Assembly (NCBI RefSeq): GCF_006716265.1
Contig: NZ_VFOS01000001.1
Location: 1,426,001-1,490,000 of the forward strand
From: Rarobacter faecitabidus
GTDB taxonomy: Bacteria > Actinomycetota > Actinomycetes > Actinomycetales > Cellulomonadaceae
Reading direction: 5' to 3'
DNA: 64,000 nucleotides
In this document: piece after piece, positions 27,777-36,208 of the stretch
How positions within the stretch are numbered: position 1 is the stretch's first letter
Layout of the letters: every line of letters begins with the position of its first letter
Position numbers and translations under genes: made by a program
The notes under the pieces: generated by a model
Databases searched by the model: none
What the model saw: the letters and a program-made list of their open reading frames with translations, nothing else
Told to the model about the DNA's origin: nothing

Positions 27777-27796
27777 GCTGGGGGTTAACCCCCAGC
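27777..27796. promoter_or_regulatory. Perfect 20-bp palindrome in a divergent promoter
   Basis: GCTGGGGGTTAACCCCCAGC is a perfect palindrome centred about midway between the start codons of the histidine kinase (27729) and the DtxR gene (27842). It is a strong candidate operator for the neighbouring LuxR-type or DtxR-type regulator. A terminator is unlikely here because both genes point away. Confidence 0.6.
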
Positions 27797-27841
27797 CCTG
27801 CGGACACGACGGGAGGATGCCCCGTTCCCTAGACTGAGCAC

Positions 27842-28531
27842 GTGTCCGTATCTGATCTGTCCGCCAGCACCCAGAACTACCTCAAGGTCATCTGGGGCCT
27901 CGCCGAGTGGTCGGATGATCCCGTGACCCCCAAGTTGATCGCGGATAAATCAGGGCTGAAGATGTCCTCCGTCTCCGATGCGATCAAGAAACTGGACAGC
28001 CAAGGGCTGGTCGAGCACGCGCCCTACGGCGCCGTCGAACTGACGGAGCTGGGGCGTCGCTACGCCATCCAGATGGTTCGCCGCCATCGGCTGATCGAGT
28101 CGTTCCTGGTCACGACGCTTGGCTATACCTGGGATCAGGTCCACGACGAGGCCGAAACGCTGGAGCACGCCGTGTCCGACTTCATGGTCGAACGGATCGA
28201 CGCGCTACTCGGCTATCCGGATCGCGACCCGCACGGCGACCCGATCCCGGACGCGGAGGGGATAGTGCGCGTGCCCGATGCCGTGCGTCTGAGCCAGGCC
28301 GGTCCGGTAGGCCGCGTTGTGGTGGAGCGGATTTCGGACGAGGATCCCGCCATGCTTCAGTTCTTCGACAGCTGCGGGATAGGTCTAGGGGCGGAACTGA
28401 CGATCGGCGAGGCCGCCCCCTACTCGGATGCCGTCCAGGTCTCGCTTCCGGGCGGAGGCAAGATCCCGCTCGGTGCGCAGGCGGCCGACGCGATATTCGT
28501 GTCTCCGGCGCCGGCAGCCGAGGACGCATAG
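27842..28531 (+). CDS. DtxR/MntR-family metal-dependent repressor
   Basis: The 229-residue protein has an N-terminal winged helix (STQNYLKVIWGLAEW, LKMSSVSDAIKKLDSQGLVEH). The metal-binding and dimerisation domain has MVRRHRLIESFLV and EAETLEHAVSDFMVERI, and a C-terminal SH3/FeoA-like domain (about 155-226) follows. It should repress metal uptake when Mn or Fe is plentiful. The importer operon ending at 28679 converges on it and is the likely target. Confidence 0.92.
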   Translation: MSVSDLSASTQNYLKVIWGLAEWSDDPVTPKLIADKSGLKMSSVSDAIKKLDSQGLVEHAPYGAVELTELGRRYAIQMVRRHRLIESFLVTTLGYTWDQVHDEAETLEHAVSDFMVERIDALLGYPDRDPHGDPIPDAEGIVRVPDAVRLSQAGPVGRVVVERISDEDPAMLQFFDSCGIGLGAELTIGEAAPYSDAVQVSLPGGGKIPLGAQAADAIFVSPAPAAEDA

Positions 28532-28533
28532 CC

Positions 28534-28582
28534 CCGCACAGTCCACTGCCGACACCACCTACCCGCACAGTCCACTGCCGAC
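28534..28582. repeat. Two 20-bp direct repeats after the DtxR gene
   Basis: CCGCACAGTCCACTGCCGAC occurs at 28534-28553 and 28563-28582 with a 29-bp period. The first copy starts three bases after the DtxR stop codon. This is a short tandem duplication without a known function. Confidence 0.85.
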
Positions 28583-28598
28583 GCCGGTTAGGGTTGCG

Positions 28599-28642
28599 CG
28601 ACACCGGGTATATCGGGTGTTCGGTAGCCCTACCCGGTGTCG
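28599..28642. terminator. Hairpin between dtxR and the metal importer operon
   Basis: CGACACCGGGTA and TACCCGGTGTCG are perfect complements around a 20-base loop, placed between two convergent transcription units. Confidence 0.65.
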
Positions 28643-28678
28643 ACGCCCGGATCGTGGTTACCGCCGTCGACGCTCGGA

Positions 28679-29524
28679 TTACCGGCGGCGCACGACTCGC
28701 ACCACGAGCCCGGCGCGCGGGGCGAACAGGTACGCCAACGCGAAGGCAACCCCCAGGGCGAGGACGATGGAGCCGCCCGGCGCCGCGTCGGCGTAGTAAC
28801 TCGCATACAGTCCAGCGAAGGTCGCACCGATCGACACTGCCGGGGCGATCACCAGCATCCGGCTGAATCGATCGGTGATCAGCCGGGCCGTCGCACCCGG
28901 CGTGATGAGCAGCGCCACCACGAGCACGACTCCCACGACCTGCAGCGCGACGACCGCAGTGAGCGCAATCAAACCGAGCAGGATCGCGGCGAGGCGCCTG
29001 GGATTCAATCCGATGGCGAAGGCGTGCGCGGGATCGAACGCGAACAGGGTGAAATCGCGGCGCTTGTACACCAGGACGGCGAGCACCACGGCTCCGATTC
29101 CGGCGATCTGCGCGAAGTCCGCGTTCGCGACGCCCAGCACGTTCCCGAACACGATGTGGTTCAGGTCGGTCTGTGACGGCGTCACCGAGATGAGCACGAG
29201 GCCGAGCGCGAACAGCGTCGTGAAGACGATCCCGATCGCCGCATCCTCCTTGATGCCCGAACCGGAGCGCACCGCCGAGATCAGCCCGACGGCAAGCAGT
29301 CCAAACACGATCGCCCCCAGCGCGAAGGGCACACCGGCGATGTAGGCGAGCACGACCCCGGGCAGGACGGCGTGCGAGACCGCATCGCCCATCAGGGACC
29401 AGCCGATGAGCACGAGCCAGCATGACAGCACCGCGCACACGACGGCAGCGATGAGGCAGGTCACGAGCCCGCGCATCATGAAGTCGTAGGCGAACGGCTC
29501 GGTGAGGAACTCGATGACGGTCAT
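28679..29524 (-). CDS. Metal (Mn/Zn-type) ABC transporter permease
   Basis: The 281-residue protein has eight or nine membrane helices and the ABC-3 family pattern: GWSLMGDAVSHAVLPGVVLAYI near the start, IKEDAAIGIVFTTLFALGLVL and VVGVVLVVALLITPGATARL. It forms the channel of a manganese/zinc/iron importer. Its ATG overlaps the stop of the ATPase gene (ATGA), so it is the third gene of the operon. Confidence 0.93.
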   Translation of the reverse strand: MTVIEFLTEPFAYDFMMRGLVTCLIAAVVCAVLSCWLVLIGWSLMGDAVSHAVLPGVVLAYIAGVPFALGAIVFGLLAVGLISAVRSGSGIKEDAAIGIVFTTLFALGLVLISVTPSQTDLNHIVFGNVLGVANADFAQIAGIGAVVLAVLVYKRRDFTLFAFDPAHAFAIGLNPRRLAAILLGLIALTAVVALQVVGVVLVVALLITPGATARLITDRFSRMLVIAPAVSIGATFAGLYASYYADAAPGGSIVLALGVAFALAYLFAPRAGLVVRVVRRR

Positions 29525-30261
29525 ACCTGCTCGTCCCGTCTAAGCGGATCCATGCCGAAGGCGCGGGCGAGGTTGGCGGGTGCGAGAACGTCCACCGGCG
29601 TGCCATGCGCGATGACGCTGCGCGCCAGCAGGACGGCCTCGGTAGCGAGTTCCGGCAGAGCCGCGAGGTCGTGCGTCGCGATCAGGACCGACGCGCCGCC
29701 CGCCGCGAGTTCTCGCAGTAGCCGCGTGATCGTGGCCTCGGTGCGCTTGTCGACGCCCGCGAAGGGTTCATCGAGCAGCAGGACGCTCGCTCGCTGCGCG
29801 ATGGCGCGGGCGACGAACACCCGCTTGCGCTGACCACCCGAGAGTTGCCCGATGGGCCGCTCGGTGAGGTCAGGCAGTTCCACGCGTTCGATGGCCTCGT
29901 CCACGCAGCGGATGTCCGCCCGCGACGCCCGCCGGCCGGGCCGCATGAAGCCATATCGTCCCATCGTCACGACCTCGCGCACCGAGATGGGGAAATCCCA
30001 GTCCACGGCCTCGCTCTGCGGGACGTAGGCGACGACGCCCGCCCGTCTCGCCTCGCCAGGGGCACGCCCGGCGAGGCGAACGGTTCCCCCACCGGGCCGG
30101 ATCACTCCCATCGCCGCCTTCATGAGGGTGGACTTGCCCGCGCCATTCATGCCGACGAGCCCGCAGATTCCGCCGGACTCGACCCGGACGGTGACATCGT
30201 CCAGGGCGACGAGATCCCCGTAGCGCACCGAGACGCCGTCGATGTCGATGGCCGCGCTCAC
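29521..30261 (-). CDS. Metal ABC transporter ATP-binding protein
   Basis: This 246-residue ABC ATPase has Walker A GMNGAGKST, the signature LSGGQRKRVFVARA, Walker B LLLDEPF and the switch ATHDL. YVPQSEAVDWDFPISVREVVTMGRYG is typical of Mn/Zn importers (MntA/ZnuC/SitB-like). The GTG start at 30261 overlaps the stop of the binding-protein gene by four bases (GTGA) and has AGGA upstream. Confidence 0.93.
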   Translation of the reverse strand: MSAAIDIDGVSVRYGDLVALDDVTVRVESGGICGLVGMNGAGKSTLMKAAMGVIRPGGGTVRLAGRAPGEARRAGVVAYVPQSEAVDWDFPISVREVVTMGRYGFMRPGRRASRADIRCVDEAIERVELPDLTERPIGQLSGGQRKRVFVARAIAQRASVLLLDEPFAGVDKRTEATITRLLRELAAGGASVLIATHDLAALPELATEAVLLARSVIAHGTPVDVLAPANLARAFGMDPLRRDEQV

Positions 30262-31178
30262 TGCGTTCCTCCCGTGAGGCCCGCGGCGATGAACTCCGCG
30301 TCGTACCGGATGAGGTCGAGGTACGTGGGCACCGGACCGTCCTTCGCCGACAGCGAATCGACGTAGAGCGTGCCGCCGAAACTGGTCCCCGTGGCCTCGA
30401 CGACCTGCCGCATCGCGGCATCGGAGACCGTCGACTCGCAGAACACCGCCGGCACCTCGTTGTCGCGGACGAACTCGATCACCGCGGTGATCTGCTGCGC
30501 CGTCACCTGCTGCTCGGCATTGACGGGCCACAGGTAGCGTTCCGTGAGTCCCGCATCGCGCGCGAGGTACGAGAACGCGCCCTCGCACGTCACGAGGGCT
30601 CGGCGCTCCTGCGGCACGGCTCGGAGCGCGGCCGCCAGATCGTCGCGCACCTGCTGCAGTTCGCCGCGGTAGCGGGAGGCATTGGCGGTGAACTCGTCCG
30701 CATGCTCCGGGACGATCGAGGCGAGCGCCGCCGCGATGGCATCCCCGTAGAGTTGCACGTTCGCCGGGCTCATCCAGGCGTGCGGGTTCGGCCTGCCCTC
30801 GTATGCGCCACCGGCGATGTCGATCGGCACGATGCCATCGCTCACGATCACGCGCGGGGCATCGGAATGGGCGACGAACCTCTCGAACCACGCCTCGAGC
30901 CCGAGTCCGCCCACGAGGATGAGGTCGGCGTCCTCGGCGGATTTCAGGTCCCCGGGCGTCGGCTCGTAGCCGTGGATCTCGGCGCCGACCTTGGTGATGG
31001 ATTCGACCCGCACCCTGTTCCCCGCGATGTTGCTCGCGATATCGGCGAGCACCGAGAAGGTGGTCAGCACCAGCGGACGGTCATCGGTGGCCTTACGGGC
31101 GGAGGACGAGCACCCCGCCGCGAGCGCGACGACCACGATGAGGGAAACTGCACGCAGAGCCGTGCGGGGAATGCGCAT
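30258..31178 (-). CDS. Metal-binding lipoprotein of an ABC importer
   Basis: This 306-residue cluster A-I solute-binding protein has a lipobox (LAAGCSSS, Cys about 24), so it is anchored outside the membrane. The four metal ligands of the PsaA/MntC type are present: His in IHGYEPTP, His in NPHAWMSP, Glu in VFCESTVSD and Asp in LYVDSLSA. Two His, one Glu and one Asp favour Mn, although Zn is possible. The ATG at 31178 is preceded by GGGG. A 22-bp palindrome lies upstream. Confidence 0.92.
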   Translation of the reverse strand: MRIPRTALRAVSLIVVVALAAGCSSSARKATDDRPLVLTTFSVLADIASNIAGNRVRVESITKVGAEIHGYEPTPGDLKSAEDADLILVGGLGLEAWFERFVAHSDAPRVIVSDGIVPIDIAGGAYEGRPNPHAWMSPANVQLYGDAIAAALASIVPEHADEFTANASRYRGELQQVRDDLAAALRAVPQERRALVTCEGAFSYLARDAGLTERYLWPVNAEQQVTAQQITAVIEFVRDNEVPAVFCESTVSDAAMRQVVEATGTSFGGTLYVDSLSAKDGPVPTYLDLIRYDAEFIAAGLTGGTQ

Positions 31179-31212
31179 GCCCCGATAGTAGTGTTCGCCG
31201 TGCCTGATAACA

Positions 31213-31234
31213 AATGTTCGCCACGGCGAACATT
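31213..31234. promoter_or_regulatory. 22-bp palindrome upstream of the metal importer operon
   Basis: AATGTTCGCC and GGCGAACATT are perfect inverted half-sites separated by two bases. The site lies 35-56 bases before the binding-protein start, where a DtxR/MntR-type repressor operator is expected. A further half-site-like TGTTCGCCG lies at about 31192. It could also affect the divergent DUF3054 gene, 89 bases away. Confidence 0.7.
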
Positions 31235-31322
31235 GCTTCGCGGGTGGTGTGCGGTCGAGACCGATCCCGGCGGAACGCAGCTGGCTGCCGCCCGCGACTT
31301 TGGAGCCGGTTAGGATGTTGAC

Positions 31323-31724
31323 GTGAGCGTTTCCCCCAGCCCCGTGCCCGCCCCGCCCGCGCGCCAGCAAGTCGTGCGCGCCGCCATCTCAGACTTCGTG
31401 AGCGTCGTGGTATTCGCGCTGCTGGCCGCCCTGGCGCACGGAAAAGGGCCGGCGGACATCGCGAAACTCCTCGCGATCTTCGTGCCCGCGCTTGCCGTGG
31501 CGTGGCTGGCCGCCCGCGCCTGGCGCGCCCCGGCCAGTCTCAAGCCCGTGGGCCTGAGCGTGTGGGCGGCGACGAGCGCCGTCGGGCTCGGCATCTACGC
31601 GGTCGTGCAGAGCAAGGCGCCGCACTGGACCATGACGACTATCACCGTCGTGGTCCTCGCCCTGCTCATCCTCGGCTGGCGCCTCCTGGCTCGCGCCGCC
31701 GCAAAGTCGGCGCAGGCGGAGTAA
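31323..31724 (+). CDS. DUF3054-family membrane protein
   Basis: The 133-residue protein has four hydrophobic helices and a conserved first helix (ISDFVSVVVFALLAALAHG) typical of DUF3054, a family of small actinobacterial membrane proteins without assigned function. The GTG at 31323 has AGGA about nine bases upstream. Confidence 0.85.
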   Translation: MSVSPSPVPAPPARQQVVRAAISDFVSVVVFALLAALAHGKGPADIAKLLAIFVPALAVAWLAARAWRAPASLKPVGLSVWAATSAVGLGIYAVVQSKAPHWTMTTITVVVLALLILGWRLLARAAAKSAQAE

Positions 31725-31746
31725 CCCGCCTCGCCCCATCGACCGA

Positions 31747-31781
31747 GGCCGCTGGCCGGGACCACCCTGCCGGCAGCGGCC
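31747..31781. terminator. Hairpin between DUF3054 and rdgB
   Basis: GGCCGCTG pairs with CAGCGGCC, with further GCCGG pairing inside, between two convergent genes. No T tract follows. Confidence 0.5.
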
Positions 31782-31880
31782 CCACTAGCCAGGGCGCACG
31801 TTCACAGCAATGCGTCCTGGAAGTCGGACAATCGCGTGTGAACTCGGCGCTCTGGGACGGCCGCAGGAATGGCCCGTTCC

Positions 31881-32513
31881 CTAGGCGATGCCAGCGGCGA
31901 TGTCGCGCGCCAGTTCGCGGAATGCCCGCCCCCGGTGCGAGATCGCGTTCTTCTCATCGGCGTTCAACTCGGCTGACGAGACCTTCATCCCCTCCGGGAT
32001 GAAGATCGGGTCGTAGCCGAACCCTCCTTCGCCACGGGGCGCGCGAGCAATCGTGCCCCGCAGTTCGCCGAGGCGCACGATCTCCCGACCATCCGGGTGG
32101 ACGAGCACGGCCGCGCAGACGAACGCACCCCCGCGGTGCCGATCGGGGACGTCGGCCAATTGGGCGAGCAGCAGGTCGAGGTTGGCGACGTCATCGCCGT
32201 GCCGCCCGCTCCAGCGGGCGGAGAAGATTCCGGGAGCGCCGCCCATGATGTCGACGGCGATTCCCGAGTCATCTGCGATGGCGGGCCGACCTGTCGCCTG
32301 GGCGAGTGCGCGGGCCTTGATCAGCGCGTTCTCGGCAAAGGTCGCGCCGTCCTCGACTGGCTCGGGCAGGCCTAGTTCGCCCGATCCGATGATCTCGTCG
32401 GGACGCAGCCCGGGCACCCCGTCCTCACCGGTCAGGATGGCGCGCAGTTCGCCCAGTTTGTGGGCGTTGCCCGTCGCGAGTAGCAGGCGGGCGTTTCCGG
32501 GCACCGCGGTCAT
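31881..32513 (-). CDS. rdgB: Non-canonical purine NTP pyrophosphatase (RdgB/HAM1)
   Basis: The 210-residue protein has the family start [18 protein letters not shown] and [31 protein letters not shown], plus SARWSG and [15 protein letters not shown]. It removes dITP, ITP and XTP from the nucleotide pool. Its ATG overlaps the rph stop by four bases, the usual rph-rdgB arrangement, and it ends the clpS-to-rdgB string. Confidence 0.96.
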   Translation of the reverse strand: MTAVPGNARLLLATGNAHKLGELRAILTGEDGVPGLRPDEIIGSGELGLPEPVEDGATFAENALIKARALAQATGRPAIADDSGIAVDIMGGAPGIFSARWSGRHGDDVANLDLLLAQLADVPDRHRGGAFVCAAVLVHPDGREIVRLGELRGTIARAPRGEGGFGYDPIFIPEGMKVSSAELNADEKNAISHRGRAFRELARDIAAGIA

Positions 32514-33289
32514 GCCTGCGGCGCCCTTCCACCGGGCAGCGGTGCCGCGAGCGCCTCGCTCTGGATCCGCGCCAGTTCGCTGGTACCCGCGAGCGCCAGG
32601 TCCAGCAGCGAGTTCAGCTCATTGCGATTGAACGGCGCGTGCTCGGCGGTCCCCTGCACCTCGACAAAGGCCCCCGAGCCGGTGACGACCACGTTCATAT
32701 CGGTCTCGGCTCGCACGTCCTCGACGTAGGGCAGGTCCAGGACCGGCGTGGAATCCACGATTCCAACGCTGATGGCCGCAACCGAATCCCGCAGCACCTG
32801 CCGGCCCGGCGCGATCACGCCGCGCTGCGTCGCCCAGCGAACCGCATCCGCGAGTGCCACGTACGCGCCAGTGATAGCTGCGGTGCGGGTTCCCCCGTCG
32901 GCCTGCAGCACGTCGCAGTCGAGCACGATCGTGTTCTCGCCGAGCGCATCCACATCGACGACCGCTCGCAGTGAGCGCCCGATCAGCCGCGAGATCTCGT
33001 GCGTGCGACCGCCGATCTTGCCGCGCACGGACTCGCGATCGGATCGCGTGTTGGTCGAGCGCGGCAGCATCGCGTACTCCGCGGTGACCCAGCCCTGCCC
33101 GGAGCCCTTGCGCCAGCGGGGCACGCCCTGCGTGAACGAGGCGGCGCACAGTACCCGCGTTGCACCGAACTCGACGAGCACGCTGCCCTCGGCGTGATCG
33201 AGCCAGCCGCGCGTGATCCGGACGGGACGCAGTTGGTCGGCCGCGCGGCCGTCGGCGCGCTGGAAGGTGGGGTCGGAGACTGTCGTCAT
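32510..33289 (-). CDS. rph: Ribonuclease PH
   Basis: The 259-residue phosphorolytic 3'-5' exoribonuclease matures tRNA 3' ends. Visible motifs include [34 protein letters not shown] with the conserved Arg residues, [14 protein letters not shown] and [19 protein letters not shown]. It overlaps rdgB and lies 82 bases after the metallo-hydrolase gene. Confidence 0.96.
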   Translation of the reverse strand: MTTVSDPTFQRADGRAADQLRPVRITRGWLDHAEGSVLVEFGATRVLCAASFTQGVPRWRKGSGQGWVTAEYAMLPRSTNTRSDRESVRGKIGGRTHEISRLIGRSLRAVVDVDALGENTIVLDCDVLQADGGTRTAAITGAYVALADAVRWATQRGVIAPGRQVLRDSVAAISVGIVDSTPVLDLPYVEDVRAETDMNVVVTGSGAFVEVQGTAEHAPFNRNELNSLLDLALAGTSELARIQSEALAAPLPGGRAPQA

Positions 33290-33371
33290 GGGGTGAGTGC
33301 CTTACGGTCGGGTGCTTGAACGGGCTCGGTAGAAGAAGTGGCGGTTCGTAGCGCGGCCCCAGGTCGCGCTA

Positions 33372-34217
33372 TCACAGGACGAAAGTGTCACCGGGACGGA
33401 CCACGCTCAAGGGCCCGGCGTATTCGACGCGCGCCTCATCCCGGGCGATTCCCGGCGCGTTCCAGGCGGGAATGTGCGTCAGCGCGAGCTGCCGGACACC
33501 TGCATCCGTCGCGATCCGGCCGGCGCGCTGGCCGGTCAGATGCACGCCGTCGATCGCGTCGTCGCGGCCGGACACGAACGCGGCCTCGCACAGGAACAGG
33601 TCGGCGCCGCTGGCGGCAGCACGAACGCCCGCGCAGTCGTCGGTGTCGCCGCTGAAGGCGAGCACCACCGGCTCGGCGGCTCCCGAATCGCTCGGTCCCG
33701 AGATGCGGATCGAGTATGCCTCGATCGGGTGGTGAGCGTCGAACGCCTCGATGGTGAACGGGCCGATCCGGTACGTCGTGGCCGTCTCCCACTCCACGAA
33801 GCGAAAGGTGCACGGCTCCCCTGTCAGGGCGCCGGCGGGAGTGGCGGAGGACTCGTCCTCGCTCGCGCTAAGCCGGGCCACCCGGCGCGCGATGCCCGAG
33901 GGCCCGAGCACCGTGAGCGCCTCGGCGCGATCCGCGGGGCCGGCGCCGATCCGCTCCGCCCGCTCGGGGTGGTATTTGCGGTATACCTCGAGGCCGGTGA
34001 TGTCGGCGATGTGATCCGCATGCATGTGCGAGATCGCGACGGCATCAAGCTCGGACGGCTCGATGTGGCGTTGCAGCGACCCGAAACTGCCGGAGCCCAG
34101 GTCCAGGATCAGGTTCCAAACGCGACCGGATTCGTCGCTCGCTTGCACCAGGTAGCACGAGGCCGCGCTCTCGGGTCCCGCATACGAGCCCGCGCAGCCG
34201 ACGACGGTCAGTTTCAC
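33372..34217 (-). CDS. MBL-fold metallo-hydrolase (RNase Z-like)
   Basis: This 281-residue metallo-beta-lactamase-fold protein has the zinc motif [15 protein letters not shown] (HxHxDH) and later [10 protein letters not shown] and [12 protein letters not shown], close to the RNase Z/elaC-like branch found between murI and rph in many actinobacteria. The substrate is unproven; 3'-tRNA processing or cyclic nucleotide hydrolysis are options. The GTG start overlaps the murI stop (GTGA). Confidence 0.88.
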   Translation of the reverse strand: MKLTVVGCAGSYAGPESAASCYLVQASDESGRVWNLILDLGSGSFGSLQRHIEPSELDAVAISHMHADHIADITGLEVYRKYHPERAERIGAGPADRAEALTVLGPSGIARRVARLSASEDESSATPAGALTGEPCTFRFVEWETATTYRIGPFTIEAFDAHHPIEAYSIRISGPSDSGAAEPVVLAFSGDTDDCAGVRAAASGADLFLCEAAFVSGRDDAIDGVHLTGQRAGRIATDAGVRQLALTHIPAWNAPGIARDEARVEYAGPLSVVRPGDTFVL

Positions 34218-35050
34218 GACGCGTCCCCCACGGGCAGCCCGATTCGGACCTCGCGCTCGACCTGATCCACCTCGGGTCCGAGAAATCGCCGCGCCAGGCG
34301 CTGGAACACCTCGTTGTCGCCGGTGGAGACGAAGCGGTGGCGCGGCGGACCCGCGGCCGGGTCGCGCTGGAGATTCTGCGCGATCAGCGTCCGGTAGACG
34401 TCGCGAGCCGTCTCATCGGCCGAGGAAACGAGCGTGACCTTGTCCCCCATGACGTAGCTGATGACGCCCGCCAGCAGCGGATAGTGCGTGCAGCCGAGGA
34501 TGAGCGTGTCGATCTCGTGCTCCCGCAGCGAAGAAAGGTATTCATGGGCGAGCGCGAGCACCTTGGGGCCCGTCGTCACGCCATTTTCAACGACCTCCAC
34601 GAACTCGGGGCAGGCCTGGGAGAAGATCTCGATCCCGGGCACCACCGCGAGCGCGTCGTTGTAGGCGCGCGAATCGACCGTGGCCTGGGTTCCGATCACG
34701 CCGATGCGACCGGAATGGGTCGCGGCGACGGCGCGGCGGGCGGCGGGCAGCACCACCTCGACGATGGGCAGCCCGCGGCCGATCGTGTAGCGCTCACGCG
34801 CGTCCCGCAGGACGGCCGCGGACGCGCTGTTGCAGGCGATGACGAGCATCTTGACGCCCTGGTCCACGAGCCGGTCCATCACCTCCATAGCCAGTGATCG
34901 CACCGTTGCCAGTGGCTTGGGACCGTAGGGGGAATTCGCGGTGTCGCCGATGTAGAGGATCGACTCGCCCGGCAGGAGATCGAGCACTGCGCGCGCCACG
35001 GTGAGCCCGCCCACACCAGAGTCGAAGATACCGATCGGCGCGTCATTCAC
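34214..35050 (-). CDS. murI: Glutamate racemase
   Basis: The 278-residue enzyme makes D-glutamate for peptidoglycan. It starts with [20 protein letters not shown]. It has both catalytic Cys regions ([13 protein letters not shown] and [14 protein letters not shown]) and [12 protein letters not shown]. It lies in the clpS-DUF2017-murI-MBL-rph-rdgB string. Confidence 0.97.
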   Translation of the reverse strand: MNDAPIGIFDSGVGGLTVARAVLDLLPGESILYIGDTANSPYGPKPLATVRSLAMEVMDRLVDQGVKMLVIACNSASAAVLRDARERYTIGRGLPIVEVVLPAARRAVAATHSGRIGVIGTQATVDSRAYNDALAVVPGIEIFSQACPEFVEVVENGVTTGPKVLALAHEYLSSLREHEIDTLILGCTHYPLLAGVISYVMGDKVTLVSSADETARDVYRTLIAQNLQRDPAAGPPRHRFVSTGDNEVFQRLARRFLGPEVDQVEREVRIGLPVGDAS

Positions 35051-35077
35051 GTCCCTTATGGTACCCGCCTCGGGCTA

Positions 35078-35860
35078 TTACGCCGGTCCGTCCTCCGGCA
35101 GATCGTCCAGCATGGCATCGACCAGCGAATCCTGCAGCAACCCCAGCAGCACGAAGGCGACGCGATTCATATCCGGCCAGGGCGCGCCCTCGTCCGGTTC
35201 TTGCGTCAGTGAGTCGGGTGATGCCGCCGGCTCGAACGCCTCGTCGGGCGGCGTAACCGTATCGTCGGCCAGGTCCATGACTCGTTCGTAGACCTCCTCG
35301 ACCTGATCGCTATCGGCGATCCCGAGTCGATCGGCGAGCAGAACCCGGACGTCGGTGATCGCGGACGCAACTTCCGCCGCGTCCGTTGGCTGCAACTCGA
35401 TACGATGCGCCGCCTGCGGCATTCCCAGTTCCCCCGAAGCCCGCAATTGCTGGTGGAGGCGTACGAGCCGAGTCACCTTCCGCTCGGCGAGGTCGAGCTG
35501 GGTGAGGCGGCGGAACTGGTCTGCTACGTCGGGGTCCTCGCTGCCGTCGGGCAGGAGTTTGAGGACGGCGCTATCGGCTGGCCGCGCTATCGCCTCGATC
35601 TCGGCAGAGTGCAGTCGAAGCATCTCCGCAAGCGGGTTCGTGCCCTCGTCGGTTCCGGGCTCGTCCGCCCCGGGCCGAGCGGCGCCGGGCTCGTCCGCGC
35701 CGGACCGACCGTTGCCAGCCTCCTCCGCGCCGGGCACGACGACTGCCGTGACGCCGCTCAGCGCCTCGATCGTCTGCTCGATCGCACCGATGACGAGGAA
35801 CACCTCGATGTCGTCGAGCCATGCGACGTAGGCCGATTCCTCGACCTCGAACGGGATCAT
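35078..35860 (-). CDS. DUF2017-family protein
   Basis: This 260-residue soluble, acidic protein is always found next to clpS in actinobacteria as far as I know; its function is unknown. A low-complexity insert with repeated GADEPG units (about residues 45-70) follows the first helix region, while the C-terminal half (VRVLLADRLGIADSDQVEEV, LVDAMLDDL) is family-like. Its ATG overlaps the clpS stop (ATGA). Confidence 0.82.
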   Translation of the reverse strand: MIPFEVEESAYVAWLDDIEVFLVIGAIEQTIEALSGVTAVVVPGAEEAGNGRSGADEPGAARPGADEPGTDEGTNPLAEMLRLHSAEIEAIARPADSAVLKLLPDGSEDPDVADQFRRLTQLDLAERKVTRLVRLHQQLRASGELGMPQAAHRIELQPTDAAEVASAITDVRVLLADRLGIADSDQVEEVYERVMDLADDTVTPPDEAFEPAASPDSLTQEPDEGAPWPDMNRVAFVLLGLLQDSLVDAMLDDLPEDGPA

Positions 35861-36171
35861 CCGCGAGCCTCTGGCCGCATCGTCGCCTGCAGCCCGTAGC
35901 CGTGCAGCGCCTGCACATCGGCCTCCGCGCGCTCTTTGGACCTCGTCGCGACGACGGCCTTGCCCTCGTGATGAACCCGCAGCATGAGGGTGCGCGAGTG
36001 GTCCTGGGTGTACCCGAAGTGCTTGCGGAAGACGTATTCCACGTAGTTCATCAGGTTCACCGGGTCATCCCAGACGACGACCTGCCATTTGGGGTTCTCC
36101 GCAGCGGCCCGCGAAGCGGCGGCCTGCGACGCCAGCGCGGTCGACCCGCCGGTAGCGTGTGTGTCGCCCAT
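35857..36171 (-). CDS. clpS: ATP-dependent Clp protease adaptor ClpS
   Basis: The 104-residue adaptor delivers N-degron substrates to ClpAP/ClpCP. The core WQVVVWDDPVNLMNYVEYVFRKHFGY contains the conserved Asp-Asp-Pro and the helix that contacts the N-terminal residue. VHHEGKAVVATRSKERAEAD follows. A poorly conserved, Ala-rich N-terminal extension of about 27 residues is usual. Confidence 0.95.
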   Translation of the reverse strand: MGDTHATGGSTALASQAAASRAAAENPKWQVVVWDDPVNLMNYVEYVFRKHFGYTQDHSRTLMLRVHHEGKAVVATRSKERAEADVQALHGYGLQATMRPEARG

Positions 36172-36208
36172 ACGCCCACTCTAGTCGGTTCGGACGTACC
36201 GTTATGGG

